Notes: generated by a model from the letters alone, not told the origin. A stretch of 64,000 nucleotides of DNA from Eoetvoesiella caeni (GCF_003315175.1 NZ_QNRQ01000006.1:186001-250000), one strand, 5' to 3'. Numbered from the stretch's first letter, positions 25,125 through 34,347 are shown. Program-made: numbers and translations.

Positions 25125-25846
25125 GCGCCGCCCAAGGCGAAACGGCCATGGCGTTTACAGCGGCCAGCCTAGAGCAACAGCGCTTGTTGCGCATAGCCGC
25201 GCGCTCATTGGCGCGGGCGAACCTCGTGCATGCCTACGGGCATTGCAGTTTGCGCCTTGATGCCCATGCGTTCCTGGTATGCACCGCCAAGCCCATGGGC
25301 TTGATTACGCCAGCCGATCAAGGCACCGTCGTGCCGGTGCACGGCGACCTGCCGGATGGAGTGTTGGGCGAGGTGCGCATTCATCAACAAATATATCGAA
25401 GCCGGCCCGAGGTGGGCGGCGTGGTGCGCAGCATGCCGCGCGATGTCATGACCTTATCGGCGGCTGGCATTACGCCTGCGCCGCGCCACGGAATGGGTTC
25501 GTATTTCTCGCCGGGAGTGCCGCTTTGGGACGACGTGCAGTTGGTGCGCAGCGAAGCTCAGGCGGTAGGCGTGGCGCAGGCCATGGCCGATGCCGCCGCG
25601 GTTGTTATGCGCGGCAACGGCGCTGTGGTAGCCGCCGAAGACCTGCAAACGGCGGTGGGACTTACTTGGTATCTGGAAGACGCCGCCCGCATCGAGCTGC
25701 AACTGCGCGGTGCCGGCCTGGCGGACGCGCAGGGCGTTCTTACGGCTGGGCAAGCGCAGCAAAGGGCCACGCGCAGCGGCAGGATTTTTGAACGTATGTG
25801 GGAATACCTGGGGGCAGGCGATCCGGAATGGGTCGGCGCCGTTTGA
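25121..25846 (+). CDS. Class II aldolase/adducin-family protein with lost metal ligands
   Basis: 241 residues from a GTG at 25121 that overlaps the dioxygenase stop (GTGA); ATG at 25148 is an alternative. The aldolase fold is recognisable: ANLVHAYGHCSLRL (usual G-N-x-S), L-x-x-E84-V-R-I-H-x-x-I-Y, and the helix after VVMRGNGAVV. But the metal site is not canonical. The H-x-H pair of FucA-type enzymes is replaced by Arg103-Ser-Met105 (GVVRSMPRD), and the third histidine (N-H-G) by Asn166 (GNGAVV). Glu84, the usual acid/base, is retained. It is tightly coupled between ring-cleavage dioxygenase and semialdehyde dehydrogenase. Function unknown; a zinc-independent lyase, tautomerase-like or non-catalytic role are all possible. 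Confidence 0.8.
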   Translation: MSAAQGETAMAFTAASLEQQRLLRIAARSLARANLVHAYGHCSLRLDAHAFLVCTAKPMGLITPADQGTVVPVHGDLPDGVLGEVRIHQQIYRSRPEVGGVVRSMPRDVMTLSAAGITPAPRHGMGSYFSPGVPLWDDVQLVRSEAQAVGVAQAMADAAAVVMRGNGAVVAAEDLQTAVGLTWYLEDAARIELQLRGAGLADAQGVLTAGQAQQRATRSGRIFERMWEYLGAGDPEWVGAV

Positions 25847-25872
25847 TTTTTTGATTGGCAGGATAAAAACGA

Positions 25873-27327
25873 ATGAACGAATTCAAGAATTTCATCAACG
25901 GGCAATGGGTTGCCACCGGCAAGACCTTTGAAAATCGCAATCCGGTCGACAATAGCCTCATCGGCCCGGTGCACGAAGCCGGCCGCGGCGAGGTCGATGC
26001 GGCGGTCCAGGCCGCCAAGGCAGCGCTCAAGGGACCTTGGGCAGGCTTGAAGGTCGACCAGCGTGTCGATCTTCTGCATGCCGTGGCCGACGGCATCAAC
26101 AATCGCTTCGACGACTTCCTGGCGGCTGAAATCGCCGATACCGGCAAGCCGCATGTGCTGGCCAGCCATGTGGATATTCCGCGCGGCGCAGCCAATTTCA
26201 AGGTATTTGCCGACCTCATTCGCAACGTCCCCAATGAAACCTTCGGCATGAACACGCCCGACAATGGCCATGCACTGAACTATGCGGTGCGTGCTCCGCG
26301 TGGCGTCATCGGCGTAGTGTGTCCGTGGAACCTGCCTTTGCTGCTCATGACATGGAAGGTCGGCCCCGCGCTGGCTTGCGGCAATACCGTGGTGGTCAAG
26401 CCTTCGGAAGACACGCCTGCCACGGCAACGTTGCTGGGCGAAGTCATGAATCAAGTGGGCGTGCCGGCGGGGGTGTACAACGTCGTGCACGGATTCGGTC
26501 CGGACTCGGCGGGGCAATTCCTGACCGAGCATCCGCTCGTCGACGGCATTACATTTACCGGCGAAACCAGCACAGGCGAAGCCATCATGAGGGCGGCGGC
26601 CAAGGGCGTGCGGCCGGTGTCGTTCGAACTGGGCGGCAAGAACGCCGGCATTGTGTTCGCCGACGCCGATTTCGACAAGGCTGTGGCGGGCATCGCTCGT
26701 GCCGCCTTTGAAAACACCGGGCAGGTATGCCTGGGTACCGAGCGCGTCTATGTGCAGCGGCCTATTTTCGAACGCTTTGTTGCGGCCCTTAAACAGCGCG
26801 CCGAATCCTTCAAGATGGGCCAGCCGCTCGAACCGGGGGTAAATTTCGGGCCGCTGATTTCCATGACGCACAAGAAAAAAGTATTGAGCTACTACGAGAA
26901 GGCCAAGGCCGAGGGTGCGGTAACCGTCACCGGCGGCGGCGTGCCCGCCATGCCGGGCGCGTTAAGCGCGGGGGCCTGGGTCCAGCCCACAATCTGGACC
27001 GGCCTGCCAGAAAGTTCCGCCATCATCCGCGAGGAAATTTTCGGGCCGTGCTGCCATATCACGCCCTTCGACACCGAAGAAGAGGTTATCCGGCTGGCCA
27101 ATGCCACGCCGTATGGCCTGGCTTCATCCGTGTGGACCCAGGACCTGAGCGTCGCCCATCGCATGGGCGCGGCGCTGGAGGTCGGGATTTGCTGGATCAA
27201 TTCCTGGTTCCTGCGTGACCTGCGCACGTCGTTCGGCGGTGCCAAGCAATCGGGCATCGGCCGCGAGGGCGGTGTTCATTCGCTGGAGTTCTATACCGAA
27301 TTGCGCAACGTCTGCGTAAAACTGTAG
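25873..27327 (+). CDS. dmpC: 2-hydroxymuconic semialdehyde dehydrogenase (DmpC/XylG type)
   Basis: 484 residues, full length for the family. Aldehyde dehydrogenase landmarks are Asn153 (CPWNLP), Glu252 (FELGGKN) and catalytic Cys286 (ENTGQVCLGTERVYV), with the end sequence H-S-L-E-F-Y-T-E-L-R-N-V-C-V-K-L typical of DmpC/XylG. It oxidises 2-hydroxymuconic semialdehyde to 2-hydroxymuconate (the enol form of 4-oxalocrotonate) with NAD. It lies 26 bases after the aldolase-like gene and 9 bases before dmpE. Confidence 0.94.
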   Translation: MNEFKNFINGQWVATGKTFENRNPVDNSLIGPVHEAGRGEVDAAVQAAKAALKGPWAGLKVDQRVDLLHAVADGINNRFDDFLAAEIADTGKPHVLASHVDIPRGAANFKVFADLIRNVPNETFGMNTPDNGHALNYAVRAPRGVIGVVCPWNLPLLLMTWKVGPALACGNTVVVKPSEDTPATATLLGEVMNQVGVPAGVYNVVHGFGPDSAGQFLTEHPLVDGITFTGETSTGEAIMRAAAKGVRPVSFELGGKNAGIVFADADFDKAVAGIARAAFENTGQVCLGTERVYVQRPIFERFVAALKQRAESFKMGQPLEPGVNFGPLISMTHKKKVLSYYEKAKAEGAVTVTGGGVPAMPGALSAGAWVQPTIWTGLPESSAIIREEIFGPCCHITPFDTEEEVIRLANATPYGLASSVWTQDLSVAHRMGAALEVGICWINSWFLRDLRTSFGGAKQSGIGREGGVHSLEFYTELRNVCVKL

Positions 27328-27336
27328 GCGGCCATT

Positions 27337-28122
27337 ATGTCTCCCGAAAAAATTCAACACTATGGCGATGCCTTGTATGAGGCGTTGGCCAGCCGGCGTG
27401 CGATTGCACCCTTGACTGAAACCGAGCCCGATATCGTCATTGCCGATGCCTACCGCATTCAGCTGCGCATGATCGAGCGGCGCCTTGCCGAGCGCAACGA
27501 GCGCGTCATCGGCAAGAAAATCGGAGTAACAAGCCAGGTCGTCATGGACATGCTCAAGGTCGACCAGCCGGACTTCGGGCACCTGACTTCGGGCATGGTG
27601 TATGGCGACGGCGCGGCTATCGAAGCCGATACCTTGATCGCGCCCAAGGCCGAAGGCGAGATTGCCTTCGTGCTGAAGCACGATCTGATCGGACCGGGTG
27701 TGACGAACGCCGATGTGCTGCGCGCCACCGAATATGTTTTGCCTTGTTTCGAGATCGTCGATTCGCGCATCCGCGACTGGAAGATACGCATCCAGGACAC
27801 CGTGGCCGATAACGCCTCTTCGGGCGTGTTCGTGCTGGGCGATGCGGCGATCGATCCACGCAAAATCGACTTGTCGGTGGTGGGCATGACATTGGAAAAG
27901 AACGGGGAAATCGTTGCCACCGGCGCCGGCGCGGCCGCGCTGGGCCATCCCGTCAATGCCGTTACCTGGCTGGCCAATACGCTGGGCCAGCTTGGCATGG
28001 GACTCAAGGCCGGCGAAGTGATTCTTTCGGGGTCGCTGGCGGCCATGGTGCCGGTGCAGGCTGGCGACAATTTGCGGATGACGTTGGGTGGCGTAGGTTC
28101 GGCCAGCGTGCGTTTCATTTAA
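27337..28122 (+). CDS. dmpE: 2-hydroxypenta-2,4-dienoate (2-oxopent-4-enoate) hydratase
   Basis: 261 residues. Motifs of the hydratase/decarboxylase family are present: G-K-K-I-G-V-T-S near residue 60, K-A-E-G-E-I-A-F-V for metal-binding glutamates near 105, and P-C-F-E-I-V-D-S-R near 130. The GKKIGVTS variant and gene order favour the hydratase (DmpE/MhpD) over the decarboxylase that follows. It adds water to give 4-hydroxy-2-oxovalerate, and it is the point where the MhpB/MhpC branch and the dehydrogenase branch would merge. DmpE and DmpH usually form a complex. Confidence 0.93.
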   Translation: MSPEKIQHYGDALYEALASRRAIAPLTETEPDIVIADAYRIQLRMIERRLAERNERVIGKKIGVTSQVVMDMLKVDQPDFGHLTSGMVYGDGAAIEADTLIAPKAEGEIAFVLKHDLIGPGVTNADVLRATEYVLPCFEIVDSRIRDWKIRIQDTVADNASSGVFVLGDAAIDPRKIDLSVVGMTLEKNGEIVATGAGAAALGHPVNAVTWLANTLGQLGMGLKAGEVILSGSLAAMVPVQAGDNLRMTLGGVGSASVRFI

Positions 28123-28135
28123 TACGGGAAGGGAC

Positions 28136-28924
28136 ATGGCACTCGACGCAACAACTATACAGAAACTGGCGGTACATCTGGACGAGGCGGAGACGCAGCA
28201 TAAAGAGGTGGTCAAGATCACCGATGCATATCCCGATCTTGATTGGGACGATGCCTATGCCATCCAGGATGCCTTGCGGGGCATCAAGCTGGCGCGCGGC
28301 GTTCGCATTGCAGGCCTGAAAATGGGCCTGACCTCGCACGCCAAGATGAAGCAAATGGGGGTGGTCGACCCCGTGCGCGGCTTCCTTACCGATTATGGCA
28401 TGGTCGCCGACGGCGGCGAATGCGAAATGTCCGGGCTGATCCATCCCAAGGTCGAGGCCGAAATCGCCTTCGTGACCAAGCGCGCACTGTCAGGGCCGGG
28501 CTGCCATATCGGCGCAGTGCTGGCGGCAACCGATTTCGTGGTTCCAGCACTGGAAGTGATCGACTCGCGCTACCTGGACTTCAAGTTCGACCTTAAAAGC
28601 GTTATTGCCGACAACACGTCGGCTGCGCGCTACGTCGTGGGCGGCAGCGGCGGCAATGCCATAGGACTGGACCTGAAGAACCTGGGCGTGGTCATGGAGA
28701 AAAACGGCGAGGTGGTGGCGACCGCGTCGGGCGCGGCGGTGTTGGGGCATCCTGCGCAAAGCGTTGCCATGCTGGCCAATATGCTGGGCGCGCGCGGCGA
28801 AGAAATACCCGCCGGCACGCTTATCTTGACGGGCGGCGTGACCGAAGCGGTGGCGGTGGCGAAGGGCGACGTTATCAATGTGCGGTATCAGCACCTGGGT
28901 TCGGTATCGCTGCGCTTCGTTTGA
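28136..28924 (+). CDS. dmpH: 4-oxalocrotonate decarboxylase (DmpH/XylI)
   Basis: 262 residues, a paralogue of the preceding hydratase. G-L-K-M-G-L-T-S-x-A-K-M-x-Q-M-G-V near residue 60 and V-E-A-E-I-A-F-V near 105 are the family's substrate and Mg-binding segments; the LKMGLTSxAKMxQM form is typical of the decarboxylase. It removes CO2 from 4-oxalocrotonate to give 2-hydroxypenta-2,4-dienoate for DmpE. The 4-oxalocrotonate tautomerase (DmpI/XylH, about 63 residues) that normally acts just before it is not in the window. Confidence 0.92.
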   Translation: MALDATTIQKLAVHLDEAETQHKEVVKITDAYPDLDWDDAYAIQDALRGIKLARGVRIAGLKMGLTSHAKMKQMGVVDPVRGFLTDYGMVADGGECEMSGLIHPKVEAEIAFVTKRALSGPGCHIGAVLAATDFVVPALEVIDSRYLDFKFDLKSVIADNTSAARYVVGGSGGNAIGLDLKNLGVVMEKNGEVVATASGAAVLGHPAQSVAMLANMLGARGEEIPAGTLILTGGVTEAVAVAKGDVINVRYQHLGSVSLRFV

Positions 28925-28964
28925 AGGCGCGGTGCAGGAAGACGGCTCGGGTAAAGGAAAAATC

Positions 28965-29912
28965 ATGACTCAGAACGGTAAAGTAAAAGTAGCGATCATC
29001 GGGTCGGGCAATATCGGCACGGACTTGATGATCAAGGTCCTGCGCCACGGCGAACGGGTGGAAATGAGCGCCATGGTGGGAATCGACCCGGCCTCGGACG
29101 GCTTGGCGCGGGCGGAGCGCATGGGGGTCACGGCCGTCTCCAACGGCATCGAGGGCCTGCTTGCGTTGCCGGGATTCGAGGACATCCGCATTGTGTTCGA
29201 TGCAACTTCGGCCGGCGCGCATGCGCATCACAACGCGGTCCTTCAGCAGCATGGCGTGCAGGTCATCGACTTGACGCCGGCGGCGATCGGCCCGTACGTC
29301 ATTCCAGCCATCAATCTGGACGAGAAGCTGGATGCGCCGAACATCAATATGGTCACTTGCGGCGGACAGGCCACCATCCCCATCGTCAAGGCCGTGTCGC
29401 GCGTGGCCAAGGTGCATTACGCCGAGATCGTCGCTTCGATTTCCAGCCGTTCGGCGGGGCCGGGCACGCGTGCCAATATCGACGAGTTCACCGAGACCAC
29501 ATCCAAGGCAATCCAGGTGCTGGGCGGGGCCACGCGAGGCAAAGCCATTATTGTGCTGAACCCGGCCGAGCCGCCGCTGATCATGCGCGATACGGTATTC
29601 ACGCTTTCCGAGCCGGGCGACCAGGCGGCCATCGAGGCCAGCATCAAAGAGATGGTGGCCTCGGTGCAGCGCTACGTTCCGGGCTATCGGCTCAAGCAGG
29701 AAGTGCAGTTCGACTTGTTCGACGAAAGCCGCCCCTTGAATGTGCCGGGACTGGGCAAAGTCACCGGCCTGAAAACTTCGGTGTTTCTGGAGGTAGAGGG
29801 CGCGGCGCACTATCTGCCGGCCTATGCGGGCAATCTGGACATCATGACTTCGGCCGCGCTGGCGTGTGCCGAGCGCCTGGCGGCAACGCGCCTGAGCGAC
29901 GTGGTGGCGTAA
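28965..29912 (+). CDS. dmpF: Acetaldehyde dehydrogenase (acylating)
   Basis: 315 residues from the ATG at 28965; the longer open frame from 28878 would overlap dmpH and lacks a ribosome site. Rossmann motif GSGNIGTDL near residue 13, catalytic cysteine in [10 protein letters not shown] near 130, and the conserved S-R-S-A-G-P-G-T-R-x-N-I-D-E-F segment. It converts acetaldehyde, channelled from the DmpG aldolase, to acetyl-CoA with NAD and CoA. It is always paired with the aldolase, as here. Confidence 0.95.
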   Translation: MTQNGKVKVAIIGSGNIGTDLMIKVLRHGERVEMSAMVGIDPASDGLARAERMGVTAVSNGIEGLLALPGFEDIRIVFDATSAGAHAHHNAVLQQHGVQVIDLTPAAIGPYVIPAINLDEKLDAPNINMVTCGGQATIPIVKAVSRVAKVHYAEIVASISSRSAGPGTRANIDEFTETTSKAIQVLGGATRGKAIIVLNPAEPPLIMRDTVFTLSEPGDQAAIEASIKEMVASVQRYVPGYRLKQEVQFDLFDESRPLNVPGLGKVTGLKTSVFLEVEGAAHYLPAYAGNLDIMTSAALACAERLAATRLSDVVA

Positions 29913-29929
29913 GGAACATGGAGAATTCA

Positions 29930-30955
29930 ATGAACACCAAGAAACTATATATATCCGATGTGACCTTGCGCGACGGCAGCCATGCCATCCGCCATCAGTA
30001 CAGCATTGCCAACGTCAAGCAAATCGCCAAGGCGCTGGACGAGGCGAAGGTCGACTCGATCGAGGTCGCGCATGGCGACGGCCTGGCCGGTTCCAGCTTC
30101 AACTATGGTTTTGGCGCGCATACCGACCTTGAATGGATTGCAGCCGTGGCTGAAACTGTGCAGCATGCCAAGGTCACGACCTTATTGCTGCCGGGGGTAG
30201 GTACGGTGCATGATTTGCGTGCCGCCTACGATGCCGGCGCGCGCGTCGTGCGCATTGCGACGCATTGCACCGAAGCCGATATTTCAAAGCAGCACATCGA
30301 GTATGCGCGCGAGCTGGGCATGGATACCGTGGGCTTCCTGATGATGAGCCACATGAACGAACCGGCCAAGCTGGCGCAGCAGGCCAAGCTTATGGAAAGC
30401 TACGGCGCGACTTGCGTGTACGTGGTCGATTCGGGCGGCGCCTTGAACATGAACGACGTGCGCGACCGCTTCCGCGCCTTCAAAGACCTGCTCAAGCCCG
30501 AGACCGAAACCGGCATCCACGCGCATCACAATTTATCGCTGGGCGTTGCCAACTCCATCATTGCGGTCGAAGAAGGCTGCGACCGTGTCGACGCCAGCCT
30601 GGCCGGCATGGGCGCGGGCGCAGGCAATGCGCCGCTGGAGGTATTCATTGCCGCGGCCGAGCGCCTGGGCTGGAACCACGGTTGCGATCTATACAAGCTT
30701 ATGGACGCGGCCGACGACATCGTGCGGCCGTTGCAGGACCGTCCGGTACGGGTCGATCGCGAAACCCTGGCCCTGGGCTATGCGGGCGTGTATTCCAGCT
30801 TCCTGCGGCATGCCGAGGCGGCGGGCGCGAAATACGGCCTCAAGACGGTGGACATTCTGGTCGAACTGGGAAGGCGCCGGATGGTCGGAGGCCAGGAAGA
30901 CATGATCGTCGACGTGGCCCTGGACCTACTGCAAAAGCAGTCGGTTCAGGCGTAA
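29930..30955 (+). CDS. dmpG: 4-hydroxy-2-oxovalerate aldolase
   Basis: 341 residues from the ATG at 29930, preferred over the ATG at 29918 because GGAGA sits 6-10 bases before it. The TIM-barrel start [13 protein letters not shown] contains the Arg-Asp of the active site. [12 protein letters not shown] provides the metal histidines, and the C-terminal helical domain that docks DmpF is present. It splits 4-hydroxy-2-oxovalerate to pyruvate and acetaldehyde. End of the enzymatic part of the operon; a transporter follows. Confidence 0.95.
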   Translation: MNTKKLYISDVTLRDGSHAIRHQYSIANVKQIAKALDEAKVDSIEVAHGDGLAGSSFNYGFGAHTDLEWIAAVAETVQHAKVTTLLLPGVGTVHDLRAAYDAGARVVRIATHCTEADISKQHIEYARELGMDTVGFLMMSHMNEPAKLAQQAKLMESYGATCVYVVDSGGALNMNDVRDRFRAFKDLLKPETETGIHAHHNLSLGVANSIIAVEEGCDRVDASLAGMGAGAGNAPLEVFIAAAERLGWNHGCDLYKLMDAADDIVRPLQDRPVRVDRETLALGYAGVYSSFLRHAEAAGAKYGLKTVDILVELGRRRMVGGQEDMIVDVALDLLQKQSVQA

Positions 30956-31017
30956 CCGGGAATAGCAGGCTGAAGTTCAAAATAAAAGCGCAGCATGTAA
31001 AAAATCGCAAGTTTCAA

Positions 31018-31048
31018 GAACCGCAGGTTCAAACGAAGCCGCAGGCTT
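31018..31048 (+). repeat. Two tandem mini-hairpins before the binding-protein gene
   Basis: GAACC-gca-GGTTC (31018-31030) and AAGCC-gca-GGCTT (31036-31048) are adjacent inverted repeats with the same GCA loop, embedded in a near-direct repeat ending in (C/T)AAAC. They lie 12 bases before the CAGGAG ribosome site and could protect or punctuate the mRNA ahead of the highly expressed binding-protein gene. Confidence 0.5.
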
Positions 31049-31071
31049 AAACAAAAACCACAGGAGACATT

Positions 31072-32235
31072 ATGAAAAAAATTACTGGAGCGGCTTTTAT
31101 CGCCGGATCCTTGCTGGCCGCCGCAACGGCCCAGGCCGACGTAACCGTCGGGTTTTCGGGGGTGCTTTCTGGCCCCCAGGCGGTGATTGGGCAGGATCAG
31201 CACGACGGTTTCATGCTGGCGGTTGAACAACTGGGCGGCAAGTTCGGCGACCAGAAGGTCAATGTGGTCAGCGAAGACGACCAGCTCAAGCCCGATGTCG
31301 GTGCGCAGATCATGCAAAAGTTCCTGGAGCGCGACAAGGTCGATGCCATAGTGGGCCTGGGCTTTTCGAATGTGCTGATGGCCGAACTGCGCCGCATTAA
31401 AGAATCGGGCGTGGTGGCTATTTCCACCAATGCCGGGCCGGCGCCGATTGCCGGCAAGCTTTGTTCGAACAACTTGTTCGTCATGGCCTGGCAGAACGAC
31501 ACCATGTCCGAAGCCATGGGCCAGTATGTGCAGGACCTGGGGCTCAAGAGCGCCTACTTGATGGCGCCAAGCTACCAGGCCGGCAAGGACAAGCTGGGCG
31601 GATTCAAGCGCTATTACAAGGGCACTATCGTCAAGGAAGCCTATACCCCCCTCGGGCAGTTGGATTATTCCGCCGAAATTTCCACTCTGCAGGCGGCCAA
31701 TCCTGAAGCGCTGTTCGTCTTTTATCCGGGCGGACTGGGCATCAACTTTGTACGCCAGTTGGGCCAGGCTGGTCTGATGGGCAAATTGCCGTTCTTCTCC
31801 GAAGGCGCAATCGACTCCAACACGCTGGCCGCTCTCAAGACCCAGGCCGATGGTTCTATATACGGGGCCACCTGGGCTCCCATTCTGGACAACGCCCAGA
31901 ACACGAAGTTCGTCAAGGCGTTCCAGGACAAATACGGGCGTACGCCGTCCGAATACGCCGCCAACGCCTACGATGCGGCCTATCTTCTGGATGCCTCGGT
32001 GCGCAAGCTCAAGGGCGATGTTTCCGACCGCAAGGCTTTCGTGGCCACGGTCAAGGAGATGGGTTCGAAGTTCCCGACGGTGCGCGGCAAGTTCGCCTTC
32101 AACACCAACAATATGCCCATCCAGAACGTGTATGCGTTCAAGGCGGTGAAAGAGGGCGACGGCATCGCCGTCAAGAAGCTGGCCACGGTGTTCACCGATC
32201 ATCAGGACGCATACGTAGGCCAGTGCAAGATGTAA
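31072..32235 (+). CDS. ABC transporter periplasmic binding protein (LivK/aromatic acid type)
   Basis: 387 residues; signal peptide to about AQA|D23, then D-V-T-V-G-F-S-G-V-L-S-G-P-Q-A-V-I-G-Q-D. It has the periplasmic type I fold with the usual paired cysteines near residues 131 and the C terminus (C-K-M). It belongs with the downstream permease and ATPase genes. Homologues beside aromatic catabolic operons bind aromatic acids; the ligand here is probably the substrate of the preceding ring-cleavage pathway. CAGGAG is the ribosome site. Confidence 0.92.
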   Translation: MKKITGAAFIAGSLLAAATAQADVTVGFSGVLSGPQAVIGQDQHDGFMLAVEQLGGKFGDQKVNVVSEDDQLKPDVGAQIMQKFLERDKVDAIVGLGFSNVLMAELRRIKESGVVAISTNAGPAPIAGKLCSNNLFVMAWQNDTMSEAMGQYVQDLGLKSAYLMAPSYQAGKDKLGGFKRYYKGTIVKEAYTPLGQLDYSAEISTLQAANPEALFVFYPGGLGINFVRQLGQAGLMGKLPFFSEGAIDSNTLAALKTQADGSIYGATWAPILDNAQNTKFVKAFQDKYGRTPSEYAANAYDAAYLLDASVRKLKGDVSDRKAFVATVKEMGSKFPTVRGKFAFNTNNMPIQNVYAFKAVKEGDGIAVKKLATVFTDHQDAYVGQCKM

Positions 32236-32340
32236 CTCTGGCTTTGCCAACCGTGGGCTTGCCGACGTAGAGGCATGAAATCGGCGTCTGCGTCCGACCT
32301 TTGCATTCACGTGCAATCCGGAAATGGAATAGTGAAGCCA

Positions 32341-32376
32341 GTGTGCGCGCAGCCGGGCTGCGGCGCGCGCACTTTT
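32341..32376 (+). terminator. GC-rich hairpin with T-run between binding-protein and permease genes
   Basis: The core GCAGCC-g-GGCTGC (32349-32361) is extended outward by GTGTGCGC pairing with GCGCGCAC (one bulge, wobbles), and is followed by TTTT at 32373-32376. It sits 20 bases before the livH-type gene. This fits a partial terminator that lowers permease expression relative to the binding protein. Confidence 0.7.
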
Positions 32377-32396
32377 AAACGATATGGAATGGATGC

Positions 32397-33317
32397 ATGA
32401 ATAGTTCCTTGTTTCTGTCGCAGTTGCTCAATGGCTTGCAGCTTGGCGTGCTGTTGTTTTTGCTGTCGTCGGGCTTGACCCTGATCTTCGGCATCATGAA
32501 TTTCATCAACCTGGCGCACGGGTCTTTGTATATGATCGGCGCCTTTGTGGGCGCGGCCACCTATAACGCCAGCGGTTCCTTCCTTTTTTCCATCGCGGCC
32601 GCCATGGCTTCGGCTGCTGCCGTGGGCTTGATCATCGAGCACCTGGTGGCCAGGCCGCTATATCGCTACGATCACTTGTATCAAGTGCTGGCCACGTTCG
32701 GGCTGATGATGTTCTTCAATGAGCTGGCCATCGTCATCTGGGGCAATCGGCCTTACTTTGTCGAGATTCCCGAGGTCATCAGGGGATCCGTCATGATGTT
32801 CGGAGCTGAGTATCCGATTTATCGCTTGCTGATTATTGTCGTCGGCGTGCTCGTCGCCTTCGGCGCCTGGTTTCTTATTCAGAGAACGCGCTTCGGCATG
32901 CTGACCCGGGCGGGCGCCACCAGTTCGTCGATGGTGGGCGTGCTGGGAGTCAATATCGACCTATTGAAAAAGTCGCTGTTCATGTTGGGGGCTGCATTGA
33001 GCGGCCTGGCGGGCACGCTGGCGGGTCCGATACTGTCGGTGCAGTCCGGCATGGGCGATCCGGTCTTGATTCTGGCCCTTGTGGTTATTGTGGTCGGAGG
33101 TATCGGCTCGATCCGCGGTGCGCTGCTGGCCGCCATCATCATCGCCATCATCGACACCCTGGGTCGTGCTTATCTGCCTCATTTGCTTGGGTTGGTCCTG
33201 GCTCCGGCGGCCGCCAACACGACCGGAACGGCGCTGGCCTCCATGCTCATCTATATTCTCATGGCCTTTGTGCTGGCGTTCAAGCCGCACGGCATCATGA
33301 GTTCCGCCAAACGCTGA
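32397..33317 (+). CDS. livH: Branched-chain-type ABC transporter permease (LivH family)
   Basis: 306 residues with eight or so hydrophobic segments. LivH landmarks are the start Q-L-L-N-G-L-Q-L-G-V-L, then L-T-L-I-F-G-I-M-N-F-I-N-L-A-H-G near residue 22, the cytoplasmic R-T-R-F-G-M-L-T-R-A loop and the C-terminal G-G-I-G-S-I-R-G-A coupling segment. It forms the inner-membrane channel with the LivM-type protein. The symbol marks the family; the substrate is more likely an aromatic acid than leucine, judging from the neighbours. Confidence 0.93.
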   Translation: MNSSLFLSQLLNGLQLGVLLFLLSSGLTLIFGIMNFINLAHGSLYMIGAFVGAATYNASGSFLFSIAAAMASAAAVGLIIEHLVARPLYRYDHLYQVLATFGLMMFFNELAIVIWGNRPYFVEIPEVIRGSVMMFGAEYPIYRLLIIVVGVLVAFGAWFLIQRTRFGMLTRAGATSSSMVGVLGVNIDLLKKSLFMLGAALSGLAGTLAGPILSVQSGMGDPVLILALVVIVVGGIGSIRGALLAAIIIAIIDTLGRAYLPHLLGLVLAPAAANTTGTALASMLIYILMAFVLAFKPHGIMSSAKR

Positions 33318-33348
33318 TCGCGGCAAGCCTTGATAAAGGAACTCGACC

Positions 33349-34347
33349 ATGTTTAAAAACAAATCCGCCCTATGGATTGCATTTCTTTTCTTAGTGCTGG
33401 CCTGCATACCATTCGTCGCTCATGCGCTGGATGAGCCGTTTTACGTGACCTTCTTTGCGCGCGTGCTGGTATACGCGCTGGCAGCCTGTGCGCTCAATGT
33501 CGTTCTGGGGCTGGCCGGACTGGTCAGTTTCGGCCATGCCATGTTTATCGGCCTGGGCTGCTATGCGGTCGGCATACTGAGCCATTACGGAATCAGCAGC
33601 GGCTGGATACAGTTGCTGGCGACCATTGCCGTATGCGTCGTTGTAGCGCTTGTGGTCGGCACCGTGTGCCTGCGCACGTCCGGCATAGGTTTCATCATGA
33701 TTACGCTGGCTTTTTCGCAGATGTTCTATTTCTTGATGATCAGCCTTACCGAGTTCGGCGGCGACGACGGCCTGAATATCTACGAGCCCAGCGACTTCGG
33801 CCTGTTTCAGCTTGGCGGCAGCAACGAAGTTTACTGGGCGGCCTGGGCATTGCTGCTGGCATTGGTCGTTTTCCTCTTGCGCTTTCGGAATTCGCCCTTT
33901 GGCATGGTGCTGCGCGCCACGCATATCAATCCGCGCCGGGTGGACGCCTTCGGCTATTCGGTATTCTGGGTGCAACTGGCGGCCTACGTGCTTTCCGGCG
34001 TCATTACGGGCTTTGCTGGTTTCTTGCTGGCCAATCTTACGTCGTTTGCCTCGCCCAGCTATATAGCCTGGCATGTTTCGGGCGAGCTTATCGTGATGGT
34101 GGTGATAGGCGGCATTGGGCTGGTGACCGGCCCCATCATTGGCGCCATTGCCTTTTTGTTGCTGGAAGAAATCCTTAAAGGCTGGACGACGCACTGGATG
34201 CTGGTCATGGGACCGGTAATCGTGCTGATCGCCTTGTTGGGCAGGAACCAGTTTTCCTGGCTCAAAGTGTATTTCAATCGCCCCAAGCCCGCCCTGAACA
34301 AGGCCGAGCTTGTCAACGAGCGCCGCTTGGCAAGGGAAACCCGATGA
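33349..34347 (+). CDS. livM: Branched-chain-type ABC transporter permease (LivM family)
   Basis: 332 residues, polytopic. Typical LivM motifs are A-L-N-V-V-L-G-L-A-G-L-V-S-F-G-H-A near residue 48, R-T-S-G-I-G-F-I-M-I-T-L-A-F-S-Q-M and the final G-G-I-G-L-V-T-G-P-I-I-G-A segment. The stop overlaps the start of the ATPase gene (ATGA, 34344-34347). Partner of the LivH-type permease. Confidence 0.93.
   Translation: MFKNKSALWIAFLFLVLACIPFVAHALDEPFYVTFFARVLVYALAACALNVVLGLAGLVSFGHAMFIGLGCYAVGILSHYGISSGWIQLLATIAVCVVVALVVGTVCLRTSGIGFIMITLAFSQMFYFLMISLTEFGGDDGLNIYEPSDFGLFQLGGSNEVYWAAWALLLALVVFLLRFRNSPFGMVLRATHINPRRVDAFGYSVFWVQLAAYVLSGVITGFAGFLLANLTSFASPSYIAWHVSGELIVMVVIGGIGLVTGPIIGAIAFLLLEEILKGWTTHWMLVMGPVIVLIALLGRNQFSWLKVYFNRPKPALNKAELVNERRLARETR

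Noticed and set aside
25558-26871. 437-codon open frame antisense to dmpC and the aldolase-like gene
   Set aside because: High-GC antisense shadow of a clear aldehyde dehydrogenase; no motifs.
29357-29929. Upstream extension of the dmpG frame
   Set aside because: It overlaps dmpF almost entirely; the aldolase starts at 29930 with a ribosome site.
30946-32316. 456-codon open frame antisense to the binding protein
   Set aside because: The sense strand has a signal peptide, ribosome site and family motifs; the antisense protein has none.
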